Assembly: GCF_947503465.1 (NCBI RefSeq)
Contig: NZ_CANNDN010000001.1
Location: forward strand, 744,001-808,000
Direction: 5' to 3'
Length of the DNA stretch: 64,000 bases
Source: an uncultured Tateyamaria sp.
GTDB taxonomy: Bacteria > Pseudomonadota > Alphaproteobacteria > Rhodobacterales > Rhodobacteraceae
In this document: positions 37,287 to 47,642 of the stretch, piece by piece
Position numbering within the stretch: the first letter of the stretch is position 1
Layout: every line of letters starts with the position of its first letter
Notes under the pieces: generated by a model
Database searches by the model: none
Seen by the model: the letters and a program-made list of their open reading frames with translations, nothing else
What the model was told of the DNA's origin: nothing
Translations under genes and position numbers: made by a program

Positions 37287-39134
37287 ATGGCACAGAGCAA
37301 AACGTCCATCTCGAAAATCGCAGTCTGGATCCTGCTGGGCCTGTTGTTTGTCGGCCTCAGCCTGGGCTTTGGCCTTGACGGCCTGGGCGGCACAATCCGC
37401 ACCGTGGGCAAAGTGGGGGATAAGCACATCGACGTGCAGACCTATGCCAATACGCTCCAGCGGGAAATGCAGGCGGTGGGCCAGCAGACCGGAACACCAC
37501 TGACCTTTGCGCGCGCGCAAGCCATCGGTCTGGACCGCGCCGTTCTGGCGCAGCTTGTCCGCGCCCGCGCGTTGGACCACGAAGCTGGTGAAATGGGGCT
37601 TAGCGTCGGTGACGAAACGATCCGCGACGAAATCCTGAACATCCCGGCCTTTCGCGGTCTGGATGGCGCGTTCGACCGCGAGGCCTACAGCTTTGCCCTG
37701 AACAACCAGGGCACCAGCGAGGCCGAGTTCGAGACGACCTTGCGCGAGGAAGTGTCCCGGTCGATCCTGCAAGGGGCCATCGTGTCCGGCATCAGCATGC
37801 CAGACACCTATGCCCGCACGCTGGTAAGCTTTCTGGGCGAAACCCGCGACTTCACCTGGGTGCGTCTGGGGCAGGCTGACCTTGAAACCGACCTGCCCGA
37901 TCCGTCGGACGAGGTGCTGCGCGCCTATTACGACGAAAACATCCAAGACTACCAATTGCCCGAAACCAAGCGCATCACCTATGCCGTGCTCCTGCCCGAG
38001 ATGATTCTCGACAGCATGGAACTGGACGAGGCGATGCTGCGCGCCGAATACGATGCCCGCGCCGATCAGTTCAATCGCCCTGAACGGCGTCTGGTCGAAC
38101 GTCTGGTCTACCTGGATAACGACGCCGCCGAACGCGCCGCGGCGCAGCTGGACGTGAACGGCACCACATTCGAGGCTCTGGTGACCGAGCGCGGTCTTGA
38201 ACTGGGCGACGTGGACATGGGCGATGTGACCCGCCTTGAGCTTGATGCCGCGGGCGAGGCCGTGTTCAATGCCGAGGTGGGCGATGTCGTGGGGCCCCTG
38301 CCCTCGACACTTGGCCCGGCCCTGTTCCGTGTGAACGGCGTGCTTCCAGCCCAGACCACCAGTTTTGAAGCGGCCGAACCGCTGTTGCGCCAGGAACTGG
38401 CCATGGATGCCGCGCGCCGCCAGGTGGCCGTGCTGGCCGAAGAATTCGACAATCTGCTCGCTGGCGGTGCCACGCTCGAAGAGCTGGATGCCGAAACGGA
38501 CATGCAGCTTGATGTCATCGACTGGTTCCCGGTCCTGGGCGACGGAATCGCCGCCTATGACGGGTTCCGCGATGCGGCACTCGAACTGACGCAGGATGAT
38601 TTCCCCGAAATCGTGCAGCTGGAAGACGGCGGCATCGTCGCGCTGCGCATGGATGACCTGTTGCCACCCCGCCCCGCCCCCTTTGACGAGGCCAAATTGA
38701 ACGTGCAGGGCAACTGGGAAGCCGAACAGACCGAAGCCCGCCTGATGGAAAAGGCCGAGGCGCTGTTGCCCGCCTTGCAAGAAGGTCAGAGCTTTGCCAG
38801 CCAGGCGCTGGATTCCATTGTCGAGACGGACCTGGACCGCAGCGCCTTCGTGCAGGGCACGCCACCGGAATTCATGACCACCGTGTTCGAAATGCAGCCC
38901 GGCGACGTCAACGTCATCCCCGGCTACGGCGCCGTCCTGGTCGTGCGTCTGGATGCCATCAATCCGATCGAGGACAGCCCCGAGGTGCAAGCGGAAACCG
39001 AAGCGCTCAGCGCCGAGATGGGCCAGATCGTGGCGGGCGAAATCTTCAACATCTTCGGTGAGGATGTCGTGCTGCGTGCAGGGTCACAGATCAACCAGCA
39101 AGCGCTGGATGCCGTGCACGTGAACTTCCCGTAA
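37287..39134 (+). CDS. ppiD: PpiD/SurA-type periplasmic peptidyl-prolyl isomerase
   Basis: A 615-residue membrane-anchored periplasmic chaperone. A single N-terminal helix (ISKIAVWILLGLLFVGLSLGFGL) is followed by a SurA-N-like region with GDKHIDVQTYANTLQREM, then a parvulin-type PPIase domain around 250-360, and a long C-terminal domain rich in Glu/Asp. It probably assists folding of outer-membrane or exported proteins at the inner membrane. The stop TAA overlaps the trpE start (TAATG at 39132-39136), so trpE translation is coupled to it. Confidence 0.85.
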   Translation: MAQSKTSISKIAVWILLGLLFVGLSLGFGLDGLGGTIRTVGKVGDKHIDVQTYANTLQREMQAVGQQTGTPLTFARAQAIGLDRAVLAQLVRARALDHEAGEMGLSVGDETIRDEILNIPAFRGLDGAFDREAYSFALNNQGTSEAEFETTLREEVSRSILQGAIVSGISMPDTYARTLVSFLGETRDFTWVRLGQADLETDLPDPSDEVLRAYYDENIQDYQLPETKRITYAVLLPEMILDSMELDEAMLRAEYDARADQFNRPERRLVERLVYLDNDAAERAAAQLDVNGTTFEALVTERGLELGDVDMGDVTRLELDAAGEAVFNAEVGDVVGPLPSTLGPALFRVNGVLPAQTTSFEAAEPLLRQELAMDAARRQVAVLAEEFDNLLAGGATLEELDAETDMQLDVIDWFPVLGDGIAAYDGFRDAALELTQDDFPEIVQLEDGGIVALRMDDLLPPRPAPFDEAKLNVQGNWEAEQTEARLMEKAEALLPALQEGQSFASQALDSIVETDLDRSAFVQGTPPEFMTTVFEMQPGDVNVIPGYGAVLVVRLDAINPIEDSPEVQAETEALSAEMGQIVAGEIFNIFGEDVVLRAGSQINQQALDAVHVNFP

Positions 39135-40642
39135 TGGCGCTGGTTCCCGATTTCGACAGTTTCGCTGCCGCCTATGCGGCAGGTCAAAACCAGGTGGTCT
39201 ATACCCGCCTGGCGGCTGACCTCGACACGCCCGTGTCGCTGATGCTGAAGCTGACGGGCGCGCAAAAGGATGCCTTTGTGCTGGAATCCGTGACGGGTGG
39301 CGAAGTGCGCGGGCGCTATTCCATCATCGGGATGAAACCGGACCTGATCTGGCGCTGCGATGGCGAGACGTCGCAGATCAACCGGATGGCGCGCTATGAC
39401 GCGGACGCGTTCGAGCCGCTGGCAGGCAATCCGCTCGATGCCTTGCGCAACCTGATCGAGGAAAGCCGTGTCGCCCTGCCCGATGACATGCCGCAGGCGG
39501 CGGCAGGGCTCTTTGGCTATCTGGGCTATGACATGATCCGACTGGTCGAACGGCTGCCGGATGTGAACCCCGATCCGCTTGGCCTGCCCGATGCGCTGAT
39601 GCTGCGCCCGTCCGTTGTGGCCGTGCTGGATGGGGTCAAGGGTGAAGTCACCGTGGTGTCCCCGGTCTGGGTCAGCGACGGGCAATCGGCCCGCGCGGCG
39701 TACGCGCAGGCGGCCGAACGCGTGATGGACGCGGTGCGTGATCTGGAACGCGCCATGCCGGTCGAGACCCGCGATCTGGGCGAAGCGTCCGAGCCGTCCG
39801 AGCCGGTGTCGAATTTCACCAAGGACGCCTACAAGGCCGCCGTCGAAAAGGCACGCGACTACATCAAGGCGGGCGATATCTTTCAGGTGGTCCCGGCCCA
39901 ACGCTGGACGCAGGACTTTCGCGAACCGCCCTTCGCCCTTTATCGTTCGCTGCGGCGCACGAACCCGTCGCCCTTCATGTTCTATTTCAACTTCGGTGGG
40001 TTTCAGGTCGTGGGCGCGAGCCCGGAAATTCTTGTGCGCGTTTTCGGGAAAGAAGTCACGATCCGCCCAATCGCAGGCACGCGTCCCCGCGGGGACACAC
40101 CCGAGCAGGACAATGCGCTCGAAGCCGATCTGCTGGCGGACAAGAAGGAACTGGCCGAGCATCTGATGCTGCTGGATCTGGGCCGCAACGACGTGGGCCG
40201 CGTGGCCAGGATCGGCACCGTGCGTCCCACCGAGGAATTCATCGTCGAACGCTACAGCCACGTGATGCATATCGTATCCAACGTCGTAGGAGAGTTGGCC
40301 GAGGGCAAGGATGCGCTGGATGCGTTCTTTGCAGGGATGCCCGCAGGCACCGTGTCCGGCGCACCCAAGGTCCGCGCGATGGAGATCATCGACGAGCTGG
40401 AGCCGGAAAAGCGCGGGATCTACGGTGGCGGGGTCGGCTATTTCAGCGCGGGTGGCGACATGGACATGTGTATCGCCCTGCGCACCGCGGTGGTGCAGGA
40501 CCAAAAGCTATACATCCAGGCCGGTGGCGGTGTTGTCTATGACAGCGATCCCGAGGCCGAGTTCATGGAAACCGTGCACAAATCGGGTGCCATTCGGCGC
40601 GCAGCCGCAGATGCCGCGCGCTTTGGCGGGGGCAACCGGTGA
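39134..40642 (+). CDS. trpE: anthranilate synthase component I
   Basis: Chorismate-binding subunit that forms anthranilate, first step of tryptophan synthesis, with TrpG. The 502-residue protein has the N-terminal regulatory element (KDAFVLESVTGGEVRGRYSIIG, containing LES, part of the tryptophan-feedback site), and the chorismate-binding domain with IRPIAGTRPRG, LLDLGRNDVGRVA and the C-terminal GGGVVYDSDPEAEFMET. Its partner trpG is 2.8 kb downstream, beyond two unrelated genes. Confidence 0.95.
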   Translation: MALVPDFDSFAAAYAAGQNQVVYTRLAADLDTPVSLMLKLTGAQKDAFVLESVTGGEVRGRYSIIGMKPDLIWRCDGETSQINRMARYDADAFEPLAGNPLDALRNLIEESRVALPDDMPQAAAGLFGYLGYDMIRLVERLPDVNPDPLGLPDALMLRPSVVAVLDGVKGEVTVVSPVWVSDGQSARAAYAQAAERVMDAVRDLERAMPVETRDLGEASEPSEPVSNFTKDAYKAAVEKARDYIKAGDIFQVVPAQRWTQDFREPPFALYRSLRRTNPSPFMFYFNFGGFQVVGASPEILVRVFGKEVTIRPIAGTRPRGDTPEQDNALEADLLADKKELAEHLMLLDLGRNDVGRVARIGTVRPTEEFIVERYSHVMHIVSNVVGELAEGKDALDAFFAGMPAGTVSGAPKVRAMEIIDELEPEKRGIYGGGVGYFSAGGDMDMCIALRTAVVQDQKLYIQAGGGVVYDSDPEAEFMETVHKSGAIRRAAADAARFGGGNR

Positions 40643-40751
40643 TCCGTCACATCCCGACCGGATGGCCTCGTGTAAACCGGCCGTTCCCAGAGGCGTGTTT
40701 TGAAACAGGGATGACTGTGGGCGCGCTGTGTCCGTGGCGGGCGTACTGCTG

Positions 40752-41789
40752 ATGGCGCGCGTACCCTTTTCCCTTGGTGACGTCACCATTGCACCCGGGT
40801 CATCCGCGTCTGTTGCTTTGCCCGTCTCCGCTTTGCCCGACCACACGCCGGTGTCCCTGCGGGTCGAGGTGATCCATGGCAAGCGCCCCGGCCCCACGAT
40901 GTTTGTCAGCGCCGCCGTTCACGGCGACGAGGTGATCGGGGTCGAGATTGCGCGTCGGCTGCTGCGCACACCGCAGCTCGACAAGTTGCGGGGCACGTTG
41001 CTTGTCGTGCCCATCGTCAACGCCTTCGGCTTTCTGGCGCGCTCGCGCTACTTGCCGGATCGCCGCGACCTGAACCGCTGTTTTCCCGGCAGCGCAGGTG
41101 GATCGCTGGGATCACGGTTGGCACATATCTTCCTGCATGATGTCGTTCTGCGCTGCGATTTCGGCATTGATCTGCATTCGGCTGCGGTGCACCGGACTAA
41201 CCTGCCCCAAATCCGCGTTACACCGGGCGACAAGATCACGGCAGCAATGGCGCGCAGCTTTGGTGCGCCGGTCATCCTGACATCCGCCCTGCGCGAAGGG
41301 TCCCTGCGGGGCGAGGCGGCAGCGCGCGGCACACCTGTCCTGCTCTATGAAGCCGGCGAAGGTCTGCGCTTTGACGAATTTGCCGTCCGCGCGGGTGTGG
41401 CCGGCATCCTGCGTGTCATGCGTGATCAGGGCATGCTTGCCGCCAAAGGCATCGCGCGGGCACGGGCACCGTCGCTGGTCTGCACGGGCTCTGGCTGGGT
41501 GCGGGCTCCGTCGGGCGGCCTGCTGCGCACGTTCCGGGCCGAAGGTGACGTGGTCGAAATGGGTGACCTGTTGGCGGCTGTGTCCGACCCTTCAGGATCA
41601 ACCGAGACCGAATTGCTGGCCCCCGGTCCCGGCATCCTGATCGGACGTGCCGTGCTGCCCGTGGTGAACGAAGGCGACGCCGTGTTTCATCTGGCCGCGA
41701 TCAGCCCAACCGCAGATGAAGACACGGTCGAGGTCATGTCTGCGCAGCTCGATGCCGACCCGCTTTTCGACGAAGACGAGATTATCTGA
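40752..41789 (+). CDS. succinylglutamate desuccinylase/aspartoacylase family protein
   Basis: A 345-residue zinc-dependent hydrolase of the AstE/AspA family. Zinc ligands are visible in SAAVHGDEVIGVEIARR (His and Glu), and DLHSAAVHRTNLPQIRV carries the downstream His; RYLPDRRDLNRCFPG is the typical arginine/substrate segment. The substrate is unknown. A GTG at 40728 would add eight residues; I took the ATG at 40752. It converges on the deacetylase gene with a 3-base gap. Confidence 0.82.
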   Translation: MARVPFSLGDVTIAPGSSASVALPVSALPDHTPVSLRVEVIHGKRPGPTMFVSAAVHGDEVIGVEIARRLLRTPQLDKLRGTLLVVPIVNAFGFLARSRYLPDRRDLNRCFPGSAGGSLGSRLAHIFLHDVVLRCDFGIDLHSAAVHRTNLPQIRVTPGDKITAAMARSFGAPVILTSALREGSLRGEAAARGTPVLLYEAGEGLRFDEFAVRAGVAGILRVMRDQGMLAAKGIARARAPSLVCTGSGWVRAPSGGLLRTFRAEGDVVEMGDLLAAVSDPSGSTETELLAPGPGILIGRAVLPVVNEGDAVFHLAAISPTADEDTVEVMSAQLDADPLFDEDEII

Positions 41790-41792
41790 GGT

Positions 41793-43265
41793 CTACTGCG
41801 CCTCTTCCGCCAACCGCGTGAGAACGGCGGACACCGGGGCAAGGGCAACCCGCTCGGCCCGGTCCTGCAATCCCCACAGCAATAGGGCAGAGATTGTGTC
41901 GGGACGGACCCGGCCCACCATGATCACGCCGCCCTCCTGCCCGGCCCGGAAGGCCGCCTGATCCAGAAACCGGCGTATCACCGTCGGCGTCTGCCCGGCG
42001 CTGTCAAAATCGCGAAAGATCAGACCGGCAGGCACCCCATCGCGGACCGCAAGCTTCTGCGCGGTGTTCAGACCCTTCGATTGCAGGATCAGACCATGGC
42101 CGCTGTCCAATAGAGCAGCCGAGACCTGATCGGACGCATCGCGCGTTTCCTGCAAACCGGTGCCCGTGCCTTCCATGACGGCCACCGCCTCGGGCACCGC
42201 ATCGATGGCGGCGGACAGCGTCACCTCGGTGTCCCCCGCCGTCGCCCCTTCGGGCAGGTCCAGCAGGACGGCAACCTCGAACCCCTGCCCCCGATATTCG
42301 GCTGCGCGCGCTGCCGCGTCCGGCAGGGACGCGTTCACCGCAAAGGTCAGCGGATAGGGAAAGCTCTGCAAGGCCGCCAGCCCCACGGTACCGCCCGTCA
42401 GATCTGCGCCATTGTCGATGAGGACAATGGACATCAATGGCTTGTCTTCCGGGTTTTCGAATGGCGCGGCATAGGCCACCATGGGCGGCGCATCGGTGAT
42501 CGCGGGGCCCTCATCCCCGGGCGTGGCCGTGTCGGGGCTGTCGGGTGTTGCATCCCGATTGATCAGCGATGTGGCGGGCCGCCCGATACTGGGACGGCCT
42601 GTTTCGATCTGCGGATCAAGCGCCGACGGCAATGCCGCAGACCGGTCCGGCGCAGGCTGTGGTTCTGCCGGGCCGTCGGCGACGGCAGGCGCTTGCGGTG
42701 CAGGTGACGTCTCGGGTGTTGCAGGTGCCGGTGCCTCAGCGCTCGGTGGCTCGGCACTGTCGGGCACGCTGGGCGCATCCTCCGCAAACGCGTTGGGGGT
42801 CTCGGGCACATCCGGCGCCGGTGGCTGCGCAGGATCGGTCGAGATCGACAATTCCGTCTCGTCCCCCGGTGCCGCAGGCGCGTCGGACTGTACGCTGGGC
42901 TGCACCGGTGCATCGGTGTCGACCGCAACGGTCGCGCCTTCGCCCGCACCGGCGGGATCGGCCAGATCGTCTGCCTGGCCGGTTTGCGGAACCGTGGGCG
43001 TGTCTGCACCGGCCACTTGCGCCGCGGTCACGTCATCGGCCTGAGGGCTGTCCACCTGAGGCGCATCCCCATCAATAACCAGATCCGCATCGCCGGCAGT
43101 TTGTGGCGTCTCGCCCGTCCCGGGCACAGGGGCATCCACGGCCACAGGCGCCTGCACCCCGGCATCCGGACCGCTTGGGCTGTCGCTGGCAATCGACACG
43201 GCCGCAGCCCCCGCCACGCTGACAACGCCGCCCCACAGTAGTCCGCTCAGAAATCCCCGTGCCAT
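41793..43265 (-). CDS. divergent polysaccharide deacetylase (YibQ-like), exported
   Basis: A 490-residue protein with an N-terminal hydrophobic anchor ([26 protein letters not shown]), about 220 residues of Pro/Ala/Asp-rich low-complexity linker, and a C-terminal divergent polysaccharide deacetylase domain starting near [14 protein letters not shown] and containing [14 protein letters not shown]. The linker suggests that it extends through the periplasm. The substrate is unknown; peptidoglycan or surface glycan is possible. AGAGG lies upstream of the chosen ATG. Divergent from trpG. Confidence 0.78.
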   Translation of the reverse strand: MARGFLSGLLWGGVVSVAGAAAVSIASDSPSGPDAGVQAPVAVDAPVPGTGETPQTAGDADLVIDGDAPQVDSPQADDVTAAQVAGADTPTVPQTGQADDLADPAGAGEGATVAVDTDAPVQPSVQSDAPAAPGDETELSISTDPAQPPAPDVPETPNAFAEDAPSVPDSAEPPSAEAPAPATPETSPAPQAPAVADGPAEPQPAPDRSAALPSALDPQIETGRPSIGRPATSLINRDATPDSPDTATPGDEGPAITDAPPMVAYAAPFENPEDKPLMSIVLIDNGADLTGGTVGLAALQSFPYPLTFAVNASLPDAAARAAEYRGQGFEVAVLLDLPEGATAGDTEVTLSAAIDAVPEAVAVMEGTGTGLQETRDASDQVSAALLDSGHGLILQSKGLNTAQKLAVRDGVPAGLIFRDFDSAGQTPTVIRRFLDQAAFRAGQEGGVIMVGRVRPDTISALLLWGLQDRAERVALAPVSAVLTRLAEEAQ

Positions 43266-43435
43266 GTCTGACCTCTTTGCCTGTCCCGCCGCAGCCCCGG
43301 TTTCCGGTGTGCCGCCGCCCGCTCTTGTTGCCTGTTGTCCACGGCCTCCGCCCCTTGACGCTGGCGGGCAAGCCTGAACATGTATGCGCGCAACTATACC
43401 GGCCAATCCGCGCCCTTGGAACATCGAATACGCCC

Positions 43436-44017
43436 ATGCTGCTGCTGATCGACAATTACGACAGTTTTACCTACAACCTCGTGCATTACTTGGGGTCCCT
43501 GGGCGCGGATGTGCATGTCTACCGCAACGATGCGCTGAATGTGCAAGAGGCGATGGCGCTCAAACCCGATGGCATCCTGCTGTCGCCCGGTCCCGGCGTG
43601 CCGGACCAATCGGGCATCTGCCTTGCCCTGACCGAAGCGGCAGCCGAAACGCGCACCCCCCTGATGGGCGTCTGCCTGGGCCACCAGACCATCGGCCAGG
43701 CCTTTGGCGGCAAGGTCGTGCGCGCGGGCGAGATCGTGCATGGCAAGATGGGCACCATGCACCATGACGGCGCTTCGGTGTTCAAAGGGCTGCCCACGCC
43801 ATTTGAAGCGACCCGATATCATTCGTTGATCGTGGACCGCGACAGCCTGCCCGACGCCCTTGAGATCACCGGCGCGCTCGAGGACGGAACGATCATGGGC
43901 CTGGCCCATAAAGAGCTACCTATTCACGGCGTCCAATTTCATCCCGAATCCATTCGCTCTGAACACGGGCATGCGATGCTCAAGAACTTCCTCGACCTGA
44001 TGCCGGTGACGGCATGA
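43436..44017 (+). CDS. trpG: anthranilate synthase component II (glutamine amidotransferase)
   Basis: Glutaminase subunit supplying ammonia to TrpE. The 193-residue class I amidotransferase starts [15 protein letters not shown] and has the nucleophile Cys in [16 protein letters not shown], plus the His/Glu pair in [13 protein letters not shown]. Its length fits TrpG/PabA. The stop overlaps trpD by ATGA. A trpE-independent function with PabB (folate) cannot be excluded, but the context favours tryptophan. Confidence 0.92.
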   Translation: MLLLIDNYDSFTYNLVHYLGSLGADVHVYRNDALNVQEAMALKPDGILLSPGPGVPDQSGICLALTEAAAETRTPLMGVCLGHQTIGQAFGGKVVRAGEIVHGKMGTMHHDGASVFKGLPTPFEATRYHSLIVDRDSLPDALEITGALEDGTIMGLAHKELPIHGVQFHPESIRSEHGHAMLKNFLDLMPVTA

Positions 44018-45033
44018 GCGACACCCTCAAACCCCTGATCGATGCAGCAGCCAACGGGCCGCTCAGCCGCGCGCAGGCGCAACAGGCGTTCCAGATCCTC
44101 TTTGACGGCGAAGCCACGCCCAGCCAGATCGGCGGTCTCCTGATGGCACTGCGCACACGTGGCGAAACGGTGGACGAATACGCTGCCGCGGCCGCGGTCA
44201 TGCGGGCCAAGTGCAATCCCGTCAAGGCACCCGAGGGGGCGATGGACATCGTGGGCACGGGCGGCGATGGCAAGGGCACGCTCAACATCTCGACCGCCAC
44301 CGCGTTCGTGGTGGCAGGCGCGGGCGTGCCGGTCGCCAAACACGGCAACCGCAATCTCAGCTCGAAATCCGGCGCGGCGGATGCGCTGACGCAAATGGGC
44401 CTCAACGTCATGGTTGGCCCAAAGGTGGTGGAACAGGCGCTGGCGGATGCGGGCATCGGGTTCATGATGGCGCCCATGCATCACCCGGCCATTGCCCACG
44501 TGATGCCGACACGGGCCGAACTGGGCACGCGCACCATCTTCAACATCCTCGGCCCGCTCACCAACCCGGCGGGTGTCAAACGGCAATTGACGGGGGCATT
44601 CTCGCGCGACCTGATCCGCCCCATGGCCGAAACACTGGGCCAATTGGGATCGGACGCGGCCTGGCTGGTGCACGGGTCTGACGGCACGGACGAACTGACA
44701 ATCACGGGGGTCTCGTGGGTGTCCGGCCTCGACCATGGCACAGTCACGGATTTCGAGGTGCACCCCGAAGAGGCGGGCCTGCCCACGCACCCGTTCGACG
44801 ACATCGTGGGCGGCACACCCGAAGACAATGCCAAGGCCTTCAATGCGCTGCTTGACGGGGCGCACGGGGCCTACAGGGACGCCGTGCTTCTGAACGCCGC
44901 GGCCGCCCTCAAGGTCGCCGGACAGGCCGCAGACCTCAAGGACGGCGTCGCCCAAGCCACCGCAAGCATCGACAGCGGCGCCGCGAAAGCTAAGATAAAG
45001 GCAGTGGCCGAGATCACCCAAAGAGCAGGGTAA
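44014..45033 (+). CDS. trpD: anthranilate phosphoribosyltransferase
   Basis: Transfers phosphoribosyl to anthranilate, the second step of tryptophan synthesis. The 339-residue protein has the Gly-rich [34 protein letters not shown] (PRPP/anthranilate sites) and the second half with [24 protein letters not shown]. Coupled to trpG by ATGA and followed by an intergenic repeat, then trpC. Confidence 0.95.
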   Translation: MSDTLKPLIDAAANGPLSRAQAQQAFQILFDGEATPSQIGGLLMALRTRGETVDEYAAAAAVMRAKCNPVKAPEGAMDIVGTGGDGKGTLNISTATAFVVAGAGVPVAKHGNRNLSSKSGAADALTQMGLNVMVGPKVVEQALADAGIGFMMAPMHHPAIAHVMPTRAELGTRTIFNILGPLTNPAGVKRQLTGAFSRDLIRPMAETLGQLGSDAAWLVHGSDGTDELTITGVSWVSGLDHGTVTDFEVHPEEAGLPTHPFDDIVGGTPEDNAKAFNALLDGAHGAYRDAVLLNAAAALKVAGQAADLKDGVAQATASIDSGAAKAKIKAVAEITQRAG

Positions 45034-45036
45034 CAC

Positions 45037-45089
45037 CTTCTCTTGGCCCCAAATATCCCGGGGAGCACGAGGGGCTGGCCCCTCGGTCC
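45037..45089 (+). repeat. intergenic hairpin repeat, copy C (weak)
   Basis: TCTTGGCCCCAAATATCCCG followed by CGAGGGGC-TG-GCCCCTCG. It resembles the hairpin module of copies A, B and D, but the head is more diverged. It sits between trpD and trpC and could attenuate read-through. Confidence 0.4.
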
Positions 45090-45114
45090 CGCGGCCAGAG
45101 GAAAAGCGCACCAT

Positions 45115-45930
45115 ATGACAGATACGATCCTCGACAAGATCAAGGCCTACAAGTTGGAAGAGGTGGCCGCAGACAAGGCCGCCAAACCGCTTGAGGTGGT
45201 AGAGGCCGAAGCGCGCGAGGCTGGCCCGGTGCGCCCCTTCGCGCAGGCGCTGCAACTGGCCAATCGCGAAGCCTACGGCCTGATCGCCGAGATCAAGAAG
45301 GCCAGCCCGTCCAAGGGCCTGATCCGCGCCGACTTCGATCCCGCCACGCTGGCAAAAGCCTATGAGGAAGGCGGCGCAACCTGCCTGTCCGTCCTGACGG
45401 ACACGCCCAGCTTTGAAGGGGCCAAGGCGTTTTTGACAGAGGCCCGCAATGCCTGCGCCCTGCCCGCCCTGCGCAAGGATTTCATGTACGACACCTACCA
45501 GGTGGCCGAGGCCCGCGCGCTTGGCGCCGACTGCATCCTGATCATCATGGCCTCGGTCAGTGACGCGCAAGCGCAGGAACTCGAGGCCGCAGCCTTCGAA
45601 TGGGGTATGGACGTGCTGCTTGAAGTGCATGATGCCGACGAACTGGCACGCGCCGCCAATCTGAAAAGCCCGCTCATGGGCATCAACAACCGCAATCTCA
45701 AGACATTCGACGTGACGCTCGACACCACGCGCACCCTGTCCAAACTGGTGCCGGCGGACCGCACCATCGTGGCCGAAAGCGGGCTGAATACGCCCGCCGA
45801 CCTTGCCAACCTTGCGATGTATGGCGCACGCACCTTCCTGATCGGAGAAAGCCTGATGCGACAAGACGATGTCGCAGCGGCCACGCGCACCTTGCTGGCA
45901 AACCCGCTGACCTCCGCGGGAGGCATGTAG
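45115..45930 (+). CDS. trpC: indole-3-glycerol phosphate synthase
   Basis: Closes the indole ring from carboxyphenylaminodeoxyribulose phosphate. The 271-residue TIM barrel has the N-terminal [21 protein letters not shown] (phosphate and catalytic Lys region), [25 protein letters not shown] and [12 protein letters not shown] motifs. AGAGGAAAAG lies upstream. It joins moaC with zero bases between (TAG then ATG). Confidence 0.95.
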   Translation: MTDTILDKIKAYKLEEVAADKAAKPLEVVEAEAREAGPVRPFAQALQLANREAYGLIAEIKKASPSKGLIRADFDPATLAKAYEEGGATCLSVLTDTPSFEGAKAFLTEARNACALPALRKDFMYDTYQVAEARALGADCILIIMASVSDAQAQELEAAAFEWGMDVLLEVHDADELARAANLKSPLMGINNRNLKTFDVTLDTTRTLSKLVPADRTIVAESGLNTPADLANLAMYGARTFLIGESLMRQDDVAAATRTLLANPLTSAGGM

Positions 45931-46404
45931 ATGGCGCTCACCCATTTCGACGACAAGGGCGCCGCCCATATGGTGGACGTGTCCGCCAAGGATGTGACCG
46001 ACCGCATCGCGGTGGCCGAAGCCTGGGTAAAGATGCAACCGGAAACCTTTGATATCATTACCGAAGGTCGGACAAAAAAAGGGGACGTGATCGGTGTTGC
46101 GCGCCTGGCCGGGATCATGGGGGCCAAGCGGACCTCGGATCTGATCCCGCTCTGCCATCCTCTGCCCATCACCAAAGTGTCCGTCGATCTTAACCCGGAC
46201 GCGGACCTGCCCGGCCTGCGGATCACCGCAACGGTCAAGACAACAGGCCAGACCGGGGTCGAGATGGAGGCACTGACGGCCGCGTCCACGGCCGCATTGA
46301 CCGTCTATGACATGGCCAAGGCCGTCGACAAGGGCATGGAGATCGGCGGCTTACGCGTCTTGCTCAAAGATGGCGGAAAATCAGGACGTTACGAGGCGAC
46401 ATGA
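45931..46404 (+). CDS. moaC: cyclic pyranopterin monophosphate synthase
   Basis: Produces cyclic pyranopterin monophosphate with MoaA in molybdenum cofactor synthesis. The 157-residue protein carries the family signatures [26 protein letters not shown] and [27 protein letters not shown], with the catalytic Lys in the latter region. It starts directly after trpC and overlaps moeA by ATGA. Confidence 0.95.
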   Translation: MALTHFDDKGAAHMVDVSAKDVTDRIAVAEAWVKMQPETFDIITEGRTKKGDVIGVARLAGIMGAKRTSDLIPLCHPLPITKVSVDLNPDADLPGLRITATVKTTGQTGVEMEALTAASTAALTVYDMAKAVDKGMEIGGLRVLLKDGGKSGRYEAT

Positions 46405-47576
46405 TCACGGTTGCCGAGGCACTGGCCCACCTCTTTGCCCTTGCGGACGAAATGTCCGTCGAACATGTGCCGCTGCGCGAGGCAGATGGCCGCGTCCTTG
46501 GCGAACCCGTGGCCGCGCGGCGGACCCAACCGCCTTTTGCTGCGTCGTCCATGGACGGCTACGCGCTGAACGGGGTCGAGGCGGACCTGCACGCCCAGTT
46601 CATGGTCATCGGCGAGGCAGCCGCCGGGCACGGTTGGAACGGCACCGTCGGCGCGGGCCAGGCCGTGCGCATCTTTACGGGCGCACCTGTCCCCGCGGGG
46701 ACAAACAAGGTGGTCATTCAGGAAGACGTCACACGGACGGGCGACCTGATCACGATCACCGACGATCCCGGCCCAAAGGACAACATCCGCCCCGCCGGTA
46801 TCGATTTCAAGGAGGGCGACACGCTGGATGCCCCGCGTGTGCTGGGTCCCGCAGATATCGCATTGCTGGCGTCCATGAACGTCGCATCAGTGCCGGTCCG
46901 CCGCGCCCCCGTTGTCGCCCTGATCGCCACGGGCGACGAACTGGTGATGCCCGGCGAGGACCCGGGCCCCGATCAGATCATCGCGTCGAACACGTTCGGC
47001 CTTGCGGCCATGCTGCGCCGCGCGGGCGCGGTACCCCGCGTCCTGCCCATCGCCCGCGACAGCGCGGTATCGCTGACAACGGTCTTTGACCTGGCCCGCG
47101 GTGCCGACCTGATCGTCACCATCGGCGGTGCATCGGTCGGGGACCATGATCTGGTCGGTCACGTGGCGGGCGAGTTGGGCATGAACCGCAGCTTTTACAA
47201 AGTGGCGATGCGTCCGGGAAAACCGCTGATGGCGGGCAGGCTTCATGGCAGCCCCATGGTCGGGCTGCCGGGCAACCCCGTATCGGCAATGGTATGTGGC
47301 ACGGTCTTTCTGACACCCATGATCCGCGTGATGCAGGGGTTGGGCCGGGCCGCGGTGCAACGTGTGCAACTGCCCCTTGCCGCGCCCCTTGCCGCGAACG
47401 GGCCGCGCGAGCATTACATGCGTGCCCGCGTCGATGGCGGCGCGGTCGCGGATGCGGGCCTGCAGGACAGCTCGCTTCTGACCGTGCTGGCAGAGGCAAA
47501 TGCGCTGATCGTACGCCCCCCGGGCGATCCGGCCCGCGCTGTCGGTGACATGGTCGATATCGTCCATTTGACCTGA
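46401..47576 (+). CDS. moeA: molybdopterin molybdenumtransferase
   Basis: Inserts molybdate into adenylated molybdopterin. The 391-residue MoeA has the domain order [71 protein letters not shown] and [22 protein letters not shown]. It is the last gene of the trpC-moaC-moeA unit and is separated from lexA by a regulatory 66 bases. Confidence 0.94.
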   Translation: MITVAEALAHLFALADEMSVEHVPLREADGRVLGEPVAARRTQPPFAASSMDGYALNGVEADLHAQFMVIGEAAAGHGWNGTVGAGQAVRIFTGAPVPAGTNKVVIQEDVTRTGDLITITDDPGPKDNIRPAGIDFKEGDTLDAPRVLGPADIALLASMNVASVPVRRAPVVALIATGDELVMPGEDPGPDQIIASNTFGLAAMLRRAGAVPRVLPIARDSAVSLTTVFDLARGADLIVTIGGASVGDHDLVGHVAGELGMNRSFYKVAMRPGKPLMAGRLHGSPMVGLPGNPVSAMVCGTVFLTPMIRVMQGLGRAAVQRVQLPLAAPLAANGPREHYMRARVDGGAVADAGLQDSSLLTVLAEANALIVRPPGDPARAVGDMVDIVHLT

Positions 47577-47580
47577 GCTG

Positions 47581-47609
47581 TTGACACAAAAGGGGAACGT
47601 CCATAGAAC
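47581..47609 (+). promoter_or_regulatory. lexA promoter with SOS operator
   Basis: TTGACA (47581-47586), 17-base spacer, TAGAAC (47604-47609) form a sigma70-type promoter. The alphaproteobacterial SOS box GAAC-N7-GAAC lies at 47595-47609, overlapping the -10, as expected for LexA autorepression. Confidence 0.75.
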
Positions 47610-47613
47610 AAAC

Positions 47614-47632
47614 CCAAACCAAAAGGGTTTGG
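47614..47632 (+). promoter_or_regulatory. hairpin overlapping the lexA ribosome-binding site
   Basis: CCAAACC (47614-47620), loop AAAAG, GGTTTGG (47626-47632): a perfect 7-bp stem whose right arm includes the first two bases of the Shine-Dalgarno GGAGG (47631-47635). Confidence 0.4.
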
Positions 47633-47642
47633 AGGACGGACA

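Noticed and set aside
43266-43435. trp leader peptide upstream of trpG
   Set aside because: No short ORF rich in tryptophan and no attenuator hairpin followed by a T-run was seen.
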